From: Gemmatimonadota bacterium
GTDB taxonomy: Bacteria; Latescibacterota; UBA2968; UBA8231
DNA: 9,751 nucleotides
Direction: 5' to 3'
Assembly (NCBI GenBank): GCA_002712305.1
Contig: PATE01000050.1
Coordinates: forward strand, 32,180 to 41,930
The notes beneath the pieces were generated by a model. That model saw only the letters and a program-made list of their open reading frames with translations, made no database searches and was not told the DNA's origin. Position 1 is the stretch's first letter, and the number at the start of each line of letters is the position of its first letter. Position numbers and translations under genes: made by a program. Positions 1 through 6,745 of this stretch are shown one piece after another.

Positions 1-755
1 AGATGATTCCCGCTCTCGTCATACTTGGCCTCACCCGTCATGTAGTGAATGGCGATCGCGCGGCGCGGGCGGGGCGATTGATTGAAAGGAGACCCGTGCC
101 AGGTCAGTGAATGATGGAAGGAGACCTCCCCCTTCTTCACCGGCCATGGACGCGCCGCCACGGGCGCGTTATCAGGGGCATCGAAGGAAGCGAGACGATC
201 GAACTCTTCCAGCTTTTGCAGATTGCCATTTGTGCGCAGGAACTCGATCTGATTGCCCCACTTGTGGCTACCGGGGACCATCCACATGCAGCCGTTGTCC
301 TCATCTGCGTCATCCATCGGGATCCAGGCAGAGACGGGTGTCATGGGTTTGATGATGGGCCACAGAGGAGCATCCTGGTGCCAGGTCGTGGCGCCACCGG
401 TCTCTGCGGGTTTGTACTGGATCTGATCGTGCCAGACCTGCAGGTCTCGATGACCGGTCAACTGGCTGATGGCGCGCACGATGAAGGGATGATAGATCAA
501 CTGTTCGAAGGCCGGTGCCGATTCCCAGATGTTGACGATCTGCCAGACGGGTGTGTCGCTGGGCCCATCGCTTCCACTGCGTAGATCCCGGAAGGAAACC
601 GGCCTCGGATCGTTGTCACCAATCCCATCGGGCCCGATCTCCAGCACCCGCTCCAGATCTGCTCGCAGTTCGACAACCTCGTCATTGTCGAGCAAAACAC
701 CCCCATTGAGAAACCCATCGCGTTCAAAGGACGCGACCTGTTCATCCGTCAGCAA
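1..755 (-). CDS. Phytanoyl-CoA dioxygenase (PhyH) family protein, 3' end beyond window
   Basis: Non-heme Fe(II)/2-oxoglutarate oxygenase of the PhyH type; 251 codons are visible with no stop, so the C-terminus lies outside the left edge. The metal triad is readable: H126 and D128 in TTWHQDAPLW and the distal H220 in LTWHGSPFNQS. R231/R232 follow in the usual place for binding the 2-oxoglutarate carboxylate. The segment DEDNGCMWMVPGSH (151-164) is the typical PhyH core before the second half of the barrel. The start is a TTG at 755: an in-frame TGA lies only 12 nt upstream (770-768), no other start codon lies between, and a GGAG sits 7 nt before the TTG. It lies 31 nt downstream of the M61-like gene on the same strand, so the two are probably co-transcribed. 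The substrate cannot be told; such enzymes are often amplified in Latescibacteria- and Poribacteria-like genomes and need not act on phytanoyl-CoA. Confidence 0.9.
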   Translation of the reverse strand, partial: MLTDEQVASFERDGFLNGGVLLDNDEVVELRADLERVLEIGPDGIGDNDPRPVSFRDLRSGSDGPSDTPVWQIVNIWESAPAFEQLIYHPFIVRAISQLTGHRDLQVWHDQIQYKPAETGGATTWHQDAPLWPIIKPMTPVSAWIPMDDADEDNGCMWMVPGSHKWGNQIEFLRTNGNLQKLEEFDRLASFDAPDNAPVAARPWPVKKGEVSFHHSLTWHGSPFNQSPRPRRAIAIHYMTGEAKYDESGNH

Positions 756-762
756 AACTCTT

Positions 763-766
763 CTCC
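763..766 (-). promoter_or_regulatory. Ribosome binding site deciding the TTG start of the PhyH gene
   Basis: GGAG within TGGAGAAG lies 7 nt before the TTG at 755-753. It is the only Shine-Dalgarno-like motif between the in-frame stop at 770-768 and the coding region, and so supports a non-ATG start. Confidence 0.55.
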
Positions 767-786
767 ATCATTGGTGGTCGGAGGCC

Positions 787-1482
787 TCAGACACCCGGCC
801 TCCGCGGTGCAACGATCTGTTCAAGACGATCGACTCGGCCCTCTACGGGGACGGTATGCAAATACTGATGTCCCCCGGCATAGGCCAATGTGTAGGTGAC
901 ATACTGTTGCGCATCGAGGGTGAGTAACTCGATCTGACCCGTCTGCTTTGAAGCCTTGACAGCGGCCTGGAGTCGTTCCCTGGTGAAGACTCGGTCATCG
1001 ATGCCGACGATCTTCAATCCTTCGAGATAGAGGAGGACCGTATTCCAGTTGATGATGCCGAGTGTTCGGTAACCGAAGGCGTCAACGCCACGAGAGTTGG
1101 TCGACGGCTGGTTGGTGATATAGGTCAGTTCGACGGTCGTCGGCCCCTCGGCGGCCTCTTGGCGCGGCACGAGGAAACGAAACATATCGGTGCCGTCCCG
1201 CTCCCACGCCAGGACCTGGCCCTGTGCATCTCGGGGAACAAAGCCGGCGACATTCTCGATGGGGCCTTTCGGGGCATGAATCCCCGGGATCCATTTCGGA
1301 TAGAGAAACACCAGCGTATCCGCATCGACATCGACCTCGATCCGGCTACGCAGCAGTTTGCGCGGCAGTTCAGTGGCGTCTACGTGTACAGTCAAGACCT
1401 GCTTCGCCTCGACGGAGGCAACCAGAAGCAGCCCCAGGGCCAGGACGTACCCGATGGTGGTGAAGCGATCTTTTGCTCTCAT
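787..1482 (-). CDS. Secreted M61-peptidase-like protein lacking the catalytic domain (N-terminal domain joined to C-terminal tail)
   Basis: 231 aa. Residues 1-26 form a signal peptide (basic MRAKDR, hydrophobic 9-22, probable cleavage after VEA). Residues about 28-155 match the M61 glycyl-aminopeptidase N-terminal domain: YPKWIPGIH (61-69), IENVAGF, and the strand LGIINWNTVLLY (141-152). Residues about 156-227 match the far C-terminus of M61 proteins, the end of the PDZ-like domain plus tail: LKIVGIDDRVFTRERLQAA, then YAGGHQYLHTVPVEG and VDRLEQIVAPR. The roughly 350-400 residues normally between them, including the zinc-binding HEXXH helix, are absent. The join near residue 155/156 (about position 1017/1018) keeps frame. 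The product should be exported but cannot be a peptidase. It may be a decayed gene, a binding remnant or an assembly collapse. Homology is judged from memory of family motifs, not from a search. Confidence 0.7.
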   Translation of the reverse strand: MRAKDRFTTIGYVLALGLLLVASVEAKQVLTVHVDATELPRKLLRSRIEVDVDADTLVFLYPKWIPGIHAPKGPIENVAGFVPRDAQGQVLAWERDGTDMFRFLVPRQEAAEGPTTVELTYITNQPSTNSRGVDAFGYRTLGIINWNTVLLYLEGLKIVGIDDRVFTRERLQAAVKASKQTGQIELLTLDAQQYVTYTLAYAGGHQYLHTVPVEGRVDRLEQIVAPRRPGV

Positions 1483-1490
1483 GGCCGAGA

Positions 1491-1519
1491 ATTGTACGCC
1501 CCTCGCGGACTCGGCTCAA
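1491..1519 (-). promoter_or_regulatory. Sigma-70-like promoter for the M61-like gene, probably leaderless
   Basis: TTGAGC (1519-1514), a 17-nt spacer and TACAAT (1496-1491) read on the minus strand. Only 8 nt (TCTCGGCC) separate the -10 box from the ATG at 1482, so transcription should begin at or next to the start codon. There is no Shine-Dalgarno motif in those 8 nt, which fits a leaderless mRNA. Confidence 0.45.
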
Positions 1520-1527
1520 TCAGCATG

Positions 1528-1557
1528 TTGGCGGAAGACTCGATCCATTCCTAATGT
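1528..1557 (+). promoter_or_regulatory. Possible divergent promoter for the GH20b-domain gene
   Basis: TTGGCG (1528-1533), an 18-nt spacer and TAATGT (1552-1557). This would place transcription initiation near 1564-1566, at the preferred ATG (1566), again without a leader or ribosome binding site. The match to consensus is modest. Confidence 0.22.
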
Positions 1558-1565
1558 TGGCGCCC

Positions 1566-3515
1566 ATGACAACTACCGACTGGACTCGACATCTGCTGCC
1601 CCTGCCGCAGAAGACAACCCTCGGCGCATCTCGGACAGTCTCTCCCGCTGCCCTTCGAATTCGGCAGCGCGGTCGGGATGAAATCCTCCGGGTCGGGACC
1701 CAGCTTCTGCGGGATGCCGTAGGTGTCGAGTGTGACGAGCAGCCACAGCTCACCATCGAGCTTGGCACCTATGAGAAACTGGCCGGCCACCAGCCGGTGC
1801 AGGATTTGAGTTCACTGCCCAATTCCGATCAGGCGTATCAGATCGTCACCGTCTCTCCCGAGTTGATTGTGATCTGCGGACAGACCTCCGTGGGTTGTCT
1901 CTACGGAGCCATGACGATGGCCCAACTCATAGAGGGAGGCAGGAAGAACCGTCGACTGAGCATCCCCGACGTGGCGATTACCGATTGGCCGGATATTGAG
2001 CAGCGAGGGCTGTGGAACTACCCCGTCTCCGGATGGATTCCATGGATGTCGTCGATGAAGCTGAACTTCGGCAAGATGGCCGAGATGACGCTGGCGCCGG
2101 TCCAACGAGGCCGCCGCAATACGGCGACCATCGATTCGACCGTGATGAAACGAGTACGTCATCTCGGTTTCAGTTACGTGCCCTACATCGTGCACCTCAA
2201 TTTCCTTCACGAGGTTGGTCTGTTCCGCGCCCATCCAGAACTGGCAGGCAAGGGAGATCGGGCCCTGGCGGGTCGCTATTTTGCCCACAAACAGGGCAAT
2301 CAGCATCGGGCACCTTGTGCGTCGCAGCCGAAGCTGGCCGTCGTCCTTGGTCAGTGGATGGAATCGATCGCCCAGCAGGGCGCCGACGAAATCAGCTGCT
2401 GGCTGTCGGAACGTCCGTGTCAGTGTGAGTGCGAGCGGTGCACGCCCATTGGGCAGTTCGTGCTCGAGACACGGGCCTTCGTCTCTGCCTGGGAGAAGGT
2501 GCGACGGAGTCACCCCGACCTCTGCATTCGGATCTTCTCCTCCACGACCACGCCGGAGCAGGATGATCAGATCCTCGCTGAATTGCCACCGGAGGTTCGC
2601 TTCGAGCGTGCCTGCGCCAGCGGCATGGAGCGGGTCCGTCACCAGCCCCGCGATCTGTTCGCCAATCCCCTGCTCGACAAAGCTGCTCGCGAAGGTCGGT
2701 GGATCGCCAGTTACGACGTTCCCATAGGCGCCTACGGAGATGTGGACACGCCGGAGGTGAAAGTCCCGCAGTATTCGGCACAGCGAATTCAGAACTACGT
2801 TAATCAACTGCACGCTCGAGGATACGCTGGGGCCTATGGCATGTTGGCCTGGGGCAATCAGGCGAAAGAGATCTGCGGATTCGCCATCTCTGCTCTGGCC
2901 GAATATGGATGGAACGGGAATGGGCGCAGTGTGGAGGACTTTGCCACGGCCTGGGCCGTCCGTGAGGGGATCAAGAAGCCCGAGGCCGTCGGCCGATGGG
3001 CGGCGCGGCTGGGCGACGTAGAATACGACGTCTACGACAGCGGATTCCCCATCGACTATACGTGGGGTACTCTTGCCCAGAGTGTCGAGGATGGGGAGCC
3101 TCCCCGATTCAGCGAAGGCATCTTCCGACATTTCCACCGGACAAGAGACTTCTCAGCGCGCTTGTCCAAGTGCCAGCAGGCCCGGGATCAGTTACAGCCC
3201 AAGCTTCACGAACCGCTGATCCTGGCCACGGATGTTATCTCCAGCTATGTGCGGCTCGCCGCCGCGATCTGGCATGTAGCTCACGATCACGCTCACGGTG
3301 ATGTGGGCACGGTCGCCGTGCAGAAGCGGTTGGCTCGCCATGTGGACGAACTCGTGAAGGCGGGTGCCGCCAACGTAGAATCCATTCGCACCTGGCGCGC
3401 TCAACTGGGCGACGAACCTTGGGGGCACAGAGTGCACGATGCGATCGGCGCCACCGAAACCACTGTGGCCCGCATCGTTGACCATATCCGCCAACAGCAC
3501 AGCGACCTCACCTGA
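1566..3515 (+). CDS. Glycoside hydrolase-like protein with GH20b N-terminal domain
   Basis: About 649 aa, no signal peptide, presumably cytoplasmic. Residues about 10-130 look like the GH20b/alpha-glucuronidase-type N-terminal alpha/beta domain: LLPLPQ start, YQIVTVSPELIVICGQTSVGCLYGAMT, then IPDVAITDWPDIEQRG (134-149), the usual hand-over into a TIM barrel. The barrel region carries KLNFGKMAEM, GRYFAHKQGNQHR and ISCWLSERP. A cluster CQCECERC (285-292) recalls the Cys-rich segment of DUF4838/alpha-glucuronidase-like proteins and could bind a metal or form disulfides. I cannot assign catalytic residues or a substrate. The start is uncertain: ATG 1566 (MTTTDW) and ATG 1554 are both in frame and neither has a ribosome binding site; the open frame to 1473 runs into the divergent gene and is unlikely. 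The dehydratase gene follows 43 nt downstream on the same strand, suggesting shared glycan or uronate catabolism. Confidence 0.75.
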   Translation: MTTTDWTRHLLPLPQKTTLGASRTVSPAALRIRQRGRDEILRVGTQLLRDAVGVECDEQPQLTIELGTYEKLAGHQPVQDLSSLPNSDQAYQIVTVSPELIVICGQTSVGCLYGAMTMAQLIEGGRKNRRLSIPDVAITDWPDIEQRGLWNYPVSGWIPWMSSMKLNFGKMAEMTLAPVQRGRRNTATIDSTVMKRVRHLGFSYVPYIVHLNFLHEVGLFRAHPELAGKGDRALAGRYFAHKQGNQHRAPCASQPKLAVVLGQWMESIAQQGADEISCWLSERPCQCECERCTPIGQFVLETRAFVSAWEKVRRSHPDLCIRIFSSTTTPEQDDQILAELPPEVRFERACASGMERVRHQPRDLFANPLLDKAAREGRWIASYDVPIGAYGDVDTPEVKVPQYSAQRIQNYVNQLHARGYAGAYGMLAWGNQAKEICGFAISALAEYGWNGNGRSVEDFATAWAVREGIKKPEAVGRWAARLGDVEYDVYDSGFPIDYTWGTLAQSVEDGEPPRFSEGIFRHFHRTRDFSARLSKCQQARDQLQPKLHEPLILATDVISSYVRLAAAIWHVAHDHAHGDVGTVAVQKRLARHVDELVKAGAANVESIRTWRAQLGDEPWGHRVHDAIGATETTVARIVDHIRQQHSDLT

Positions 3516-3546
3516 TCATTCCTATCGATCCTATCCCTTCTCCCGC

Positions 3547-3550
3547 GGAG
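3547..3550 (+). promoter_or_regulatory. Ribosome binding site deciding the dehydratase start
   Basis: GGAG in CGCGGAGATC lies 8 nt before the ATG at 3559. It selects that start over the longer open frame beginning at 3439, which would overlap the upstream hydrolase gene by 77 nt. Confidence 0.7.
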
Positions 3551-3558
3551 ATCACGCC

Positions 3559-4557
3559 ATGCACGTAGGCACGCAGCAGTGGACGACGACGGACGAGGAT
3601 CTCGAATTCCTCGCTCGCCACGGCGTTACGGCCAAGAACGAGAACTTCATCACCTTTGATCGCGAAATCGGTTGGGATGTGAAGGAGTTGATCGAAAAGA
3701 AGGAGAAATGCGCCAAGTTCGGCATCGAGATGGAGATGGTAGCCATCCCCATCTCCTCACTGAACTGCCATGGCGGCGAGGTGCCCAACTACATGCTGGG
3801 CAATCGCGAGGAAGGTGACAAAGAGATCGAACTGGTGTGCAACATGATTCGCCAGGCGGCCGAGGCAGGGATCCCGGCGATCAAGTATTACCTGTGCGAG
3901 ATGGAGAATCAGCGAACACCCAGTGACCCACCTGGCCGGGGCAACTCGAGTTACAGCACGTGGGACATCGAAAAGGCAGACGACTCACAGCGCTACGATG
4001 AACCCGTCACCGCCGAGATGAACTGGGAGCGCATCACGTATTATCTCGAGCGTGTCGTCCCCGTCGCAGAAGAATGCAAGGTGCGCATGGCCTGTCACCC
4101 CTGTGATCCGTGGTTGCCGCCCGGTTTCCGTGGCGTCGATCGTGTCATGGGTGGGCCGGACGGCTTTCGAAAGTTCATCACCATCTGTGAGAGCGACTAT
4201 CACGGCCTGAATCTGTGTCTGGGCTGCATGGCGGAGGCGACGCCTGATTCGTCAAATGATGTGCCAGCCATCATCCGTGAGTTCGGGTCGCAGAACAAGA
4301 TTTTCCTCTGCCACTTCCGTAACATCATCGGCGGCCCGAATAAGTTCCAGGAAGTCTGGCCTGATGAGGGCGTGATGAGCATGTATCAGAACATGCAGGC
4401 CTTGAATGAGGTCGGATACCCGCACATGGTGGTCCCCGACCATGGTCCGGGCCACAGCGAACCGGGCGCCCATCGCCAGGCCTGGGCTTATCAGTGGGGG
4501 TACATCAAGGCGATGATTCAGGCCGTGCAGGAGAACGCACGTCAGGCGGCCGCGTAA
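3559..4557 (+). CDS. Mannonate dehydratase (UxuA)-like sugar-acid dehydratase
   Basis: 332 aa, cytoplasmic TIM-barrel enzyme. UxuA removes water from D-mannonate to give 2-keto-3-deoxygluconate in hexuronate catabolism. The four residues matching the UxuA metal ligands can be placed: H180 in MACHPCDPW, C220 in NLCLGCMAE, H252 in FLCHFRNIIGG and D294 in VVPDHGPG. RN after H252 and the C-terminal helix WGYIKAMIQAV also match. The protein is shorter than E. coli UxuA (394 aa) and lacks the typical UxuA N-terminus, so it belongs to a divergent branch; the true substrate could be another aldonate, or the enzyme could act as an isomerase. Extra cysteines (70, 94, 113, 173, 179, 182, 210, 223, 251) are numerous for a cytosolic enzyme. 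It lies 43 nt after the GH20b-domain gene, probably in one operon, and faces the DUF3047 gene. No terminator hairpin is visible at its 3' end. Confidence 0.8.
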   Translation: MHVGTQQWTTTDEDLEFLARHGVTAKNENFITFDREIGWDVKELIEKKEKCAKFGIEMEMVAIPISSLNCHGGEVPNYMLGNREEGDKEIELVCNMIRQAAEAGIPAIKYYLCEMENQRTPSDPPGRGNSSYSTWDIEKADDSQRYDEPVTAEMNWERITYYLERVVPVAEECKVRMACHPCDPWLPPGFRGVDRVMGGPDGFRKFITICESDYHGLNLCLGCMAEATPDSSNDVPAIIREFGSQNKIFLCHFRNIIGGPNKFQEVWPDEGVMSMYQNMQALNEVGYPHMVVPDHGPGHSEPGAHRQAWAYQWGYIKAMIQAVQENARQAAA

Positions 4558-5175
4558 GGCAGGAGGTTCGTAGCCGAAGGCGTCCACGAAGTCGGTGTGT
4601 ACGTTGCGAGATTCAGTGACCCAGCGCCCTGCATCGAGATCACCAGAGCGCAGCACGACCATCCGGCCCCGCTTCAGCGCCCACGTGCTGGGAACCATCG
4701 TGCCCACGGGCAGCTTGTTGTCCCAGATGTAAACGAGGGTGCGGACGGCCAGTGGGTTCCAACGGCTGTTGCTGAAAACCAGATAGAGGCGGGCGGCGTA
4801 ATCGTCGCCCGCCTTCTTTGTGGCATCCGCCCCTGTCAGGGCCGCCGATACCTGCCATCGCCAGCTCAGCAGAGGCCAGTCTGCGATGTCGACGGTGTCG
4901 TCCGCCAGATCCGACAGCTTCACGCCGAAGGCCCGGAAGTCGATGACGCTGTCGGCCCGCAGGCATCGATTCCCATCGGGTTGCGTGAACAGGGTCAGGG
5001 GCTGCAACCCCATGCGGGGCAGAGGGTCAGCGCGCCATGGGGTCAGATCGCCTTCGAAGTCGCTTGCCAGCAAGGACGGTGCGACCTGCGGTGGTGATGT
5101 CGTCTCGTCGGCCCATGCGGTAACACACATGAAAACCGTAAGAACCACGACCTGCGCTTGTTTACTCCTCTTCAC
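4252..5175 (-). CDS. Secreted DUF3047 family protein, C-terminus truncated and running antisense into the dehydratase gene
   Basis: The open frame from GTG 5175 gives 307 aa. Residues 1-22 are a signal peptide (VKRSK, hydrophobic AQVVVLTVFMCVTAWA, cleavage before DE). The DUF3047 core follows: DFEGDLTPW (39-47), CLRADS, LLSWRWQV (102-109), KAGDDYAARLYLVF (121-134), LVYIWDN and WVTESRNVHTDF up to FGYEPPA (206). Family members normally go on with a strand containing an asp-rich MTDSDNTG-like motif and a YGDI ending. Here residue 207 is already the complement of the dehydratase stop codon, and the last about 100 codons (306 nt) are antisense to that gene and show no domain. The GTG start overlaps the end of the CBM9-FGE gene by 14 nt, suggesting translational coupling; an upstream ATG at 5277 would overlap far more and lose the signal peptide. 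The function of DUF3047 is unknown; a periplasmic or secreted role is inferred. Confidence 0.65.
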   Translation of the reverse strand: MKRSKQAQVVVLTVFMCVTAWADETTSPPQVAPSLLASDFEGDLTPWRADPLPRMGLQPLTLFTQPDGNRCLRADSVIDFRAFGVKLSDLADDTVDIADWPLLSWRWQVSAALTGADATKKAGDDYAARLYLVFSNSRWNPLAVRTLVYIWDNKLPVGTMVPSTWALKRGRMVVLRSGDLDAGRWVTESRNVHTDFVDAFGYEPPALRGRLTCVLLHGLNHRLDVPPLISPGLAMGARFAVARTMVGDHHVRVSDLIQGLHVLIHAHHALIRPDFLELIRAADDVTEVAEENLVLRPELTDDGWHII

Positions 5176-6745
5176 GCACACAGCGAAACCCGAGACTGAA
5201 AAACCAGCGACCCGGACCGTCGGCATCGCGATAGGCACTCGGTAGATTTGCTTCCTGTTTGCTGAAGCCACCCCCACGAACAGAATACAGCTCGCGGACC
5301 AGGGCCTGCTGCTGATGCAGATCCAGGGTGTCTGTGGCGCTGTTGACGAACTCCAGCATCGGTCCCCCCCCCGGGTAGGAGTGATACTCGTCGCGACACC
5401 ACTCCTTCACATTGCCCGCCAGATCAAGGATCCCCTCTGGCGTGGCACCGAGTGGGAACGACCCGACGCGGGTGGTTCCCCCGTACTGGTAGTCGTAGTT
5501 CGCCCGTTCCGGCGTGGGTGGCTCCTCACCCCATGGATACGTGCGTCCCGCCAGACCTCGCGCCGCCCTCTCCCATTGGGCCTCGGTGGGGAGCAGTCGG
5601 TCATACCACAGGGCATACTGCGACGCCGCCGTGTGGGTCACGTAGACGACGGGATGCATCTCGCGACCCGGAACGACCTCATAGCCGCCTCCCACGGCGC
5701 GGATTCCGCACTCATCGGGGTTGGCCATGTACTCCACGTAGTGTTCATCCAGACCGGTGTCATTCAGGAACTTGACGAATTGAGAGACCGTCACGGGATA
5801 CCGATCGATCCAGTAGCCATCGAGGTGAACCTCGTGAGCGGGACTGGCGGCGGCGTCTGAGGGATCGGGACCCATCGTAACGTCACAGGCCTCGATCCAG
5901 ACCATGTCGTCCACATGGCGCGGCGTCGGCGTCGGACGCGGGCGAATCGTGGGTGCAGCGAGCATCTCCACCTGATCGTCTTCCTCGGCGGTGGTGTGCT
6001 CACTGAAAAAGACGCGCCCCCAGGTCTCGGGGATATGGAGATCGCCACAGTTCGTCGAATTCCAGATCCAGTCCTCGCAGCGCGAACCAGGCTTGCGGCG
6101 CGCCTCTCCGTCGAGCGTGGGATACTGAACGCGGGAGAAATTCACCCGTATCATCTGGCCGGATATGGGGGGAATGTGATCTCGCGGGATGTGCCCGGTG
6201 ATGGCACTCCATGGCCACTTGATCTCGACCGCCCACCCTTCGTCCGTGTCGCTGGAATCATTCAGCGTCCCCTGCACGAGCACGGCCGTTTCGAGACCGT
6301 CGATGTCATACGCCGTCACCAGACACGACCTGCGGTGATACTCCTTGGGATGAAACATGTCCCACACCGTGTTCAGGGCGTTCACCTCGAGTTCGTAGTA
6401 GTTCTGACCGCGTCCATCCACGTCGAGGAACACTTCGAAATCGTTGTCGTGGTAGATGACGGTGTCTCGTTCGGTGATCGTCGCCCAGACGTTGTCCTCG
6501 TGCAGACGCGCCGCGAAGTAGAGGGCTTCGTCGTCCCACAGCATGGCCGCCTTGGTCAGCTTCCACGGCGCAGGTGCATTCGGGGCCTGGTGATCTTCGA
6601 AGGCCTCCGTCCACGTTGCCGCCTGCCACACCGGCTTTTCCAGGTCGCCATCGACGTGAATGGTCTCACTGGCCCGATAACACACATAGGAGCGGGGAAC
6701 GAACAGTCCGTCCGGATGGCGAACCGTCATGGGCAGTTGCGTCAA
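5162..6745 (-). CDS. CBM9-like carbohydrate-binding domain fused to FGE-sulfatase (SUMF1) domain
   Basis: 527 aa, no signal peptide seen. Residues about 20-250 are a CBM9-like beta-sandwich: IHVDGDLEKPVWQAA, a strand at AAMLWDDEALYFAARL, DNDFEVFLDVDG, YYELEVNALNTVWDM and WAVEIKWPW. A Pro-rich linker (RPRPTPTPR, 268-276) leads to a formylglycine-generating-enzyme fold at 280-527: MVWIEACDVTMGPD, HEVHLDGYWIDRYPVTVSQF, LLPTEAQWERAARG (384-397), YPWGEE, GILDLAGNVKEWC and VRGGGF ... LGFRCV. The SVRGGGFSKQEANLPSAYRD segment holds no cysteine where true FGE has its Cys pair, so sulfatase activation is unlikely; a binding or other oxidoreductase role is possible. The TTG start at 6745 overlaps the TGA of the upstream gene (TTGA) and has GGAGG 7 nt before it. 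A run of nine G in the coding strand (5372-5364) encodes GGG at 459-461. Confidence 0.85.
   Translation of the reverse strand: MTQLPMTVRHPDGLFVPRSYVCYRASETIHVDGDLEKPVWQAATWTEAFEDHQAPNAPAPWKLTKAAMLWDDEALYFAARLHEDNVWATITERDTVIYHDNDFEVFLDVDGRGQNYYELEVNALNTVWDMFHPKEYHRRSCLVTAYDIDGLETAVLVQGTLNDSSDTDEGWAVEIKWPWSAITGHIPRDHIPPISGQMIRVNFSRVQYPTLDGEARRKPGSRCEDWIWNSTNCGDLHIPETWGRVFFSEHTTAEEDDQVEMLAAPTIRPRPTPTPRHVDDMVWIEACDVTMGPDPSDAAASPAHEVHLDGYWIDRYPVTVSQFVKFLNDTGLDEHYVEYMANPDECGIRAVGGGYEVVPGREMHPVVYVTHTAASQYALWYDRLLPTEAQWERAARGLAGRTYPWGEEPPTPERANYDYQYGGTTRVGSFPLGATPEGILDLAGNVKEWCRDEYHSYPGGGPMLEFVNSATDTLDLHQQQALVRELYSVRGGGFSKQEANLPSAYRDADGPGRWFFSLGFRCVREEE

Noticed and set aside
497-745. 82-codon minus-strand frame within the PhyH gene
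   Set aside because: The adjacent frame beginning at TTG 755 encodes the full PhyH motif set through to the window edge, so this is a shadow.
1812-3137. 441-codon open frame on the minus strand inside the GH20b-domain gene
   Set aside because: It is antisense to a conserved barrel protein, has no domain signature and no supported start.
3439-3558. Upstream extension of the dehydratase reading frame
   Set aside because: It would overlap the hydrolase gene by 77 nt and add a low-complexity stretch absent from the family; the GGAG 8 nt before ATG 3559 fixes the start.
4555-4600. Possible bidirectional terminator between the convergent genes
   Set aside because: No stable hairpin with a U-rich tail could be found; the two frames directly meet or overlap here.
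5176-5277. Longer N-terminus for the DUF3047 gene
   Set aside because: It would overlap the CBM9-FGE gene by over 100 nt and bury a clean signal peptide that begins at GTG 5175.
5920-5945. Short GGCGTC/GGACGC repeats as a possible regulatory repeat
   Set aside because: They encode the Pro-Arg-Thr linker between the CBM9 and FGE domains and need no other explanation.
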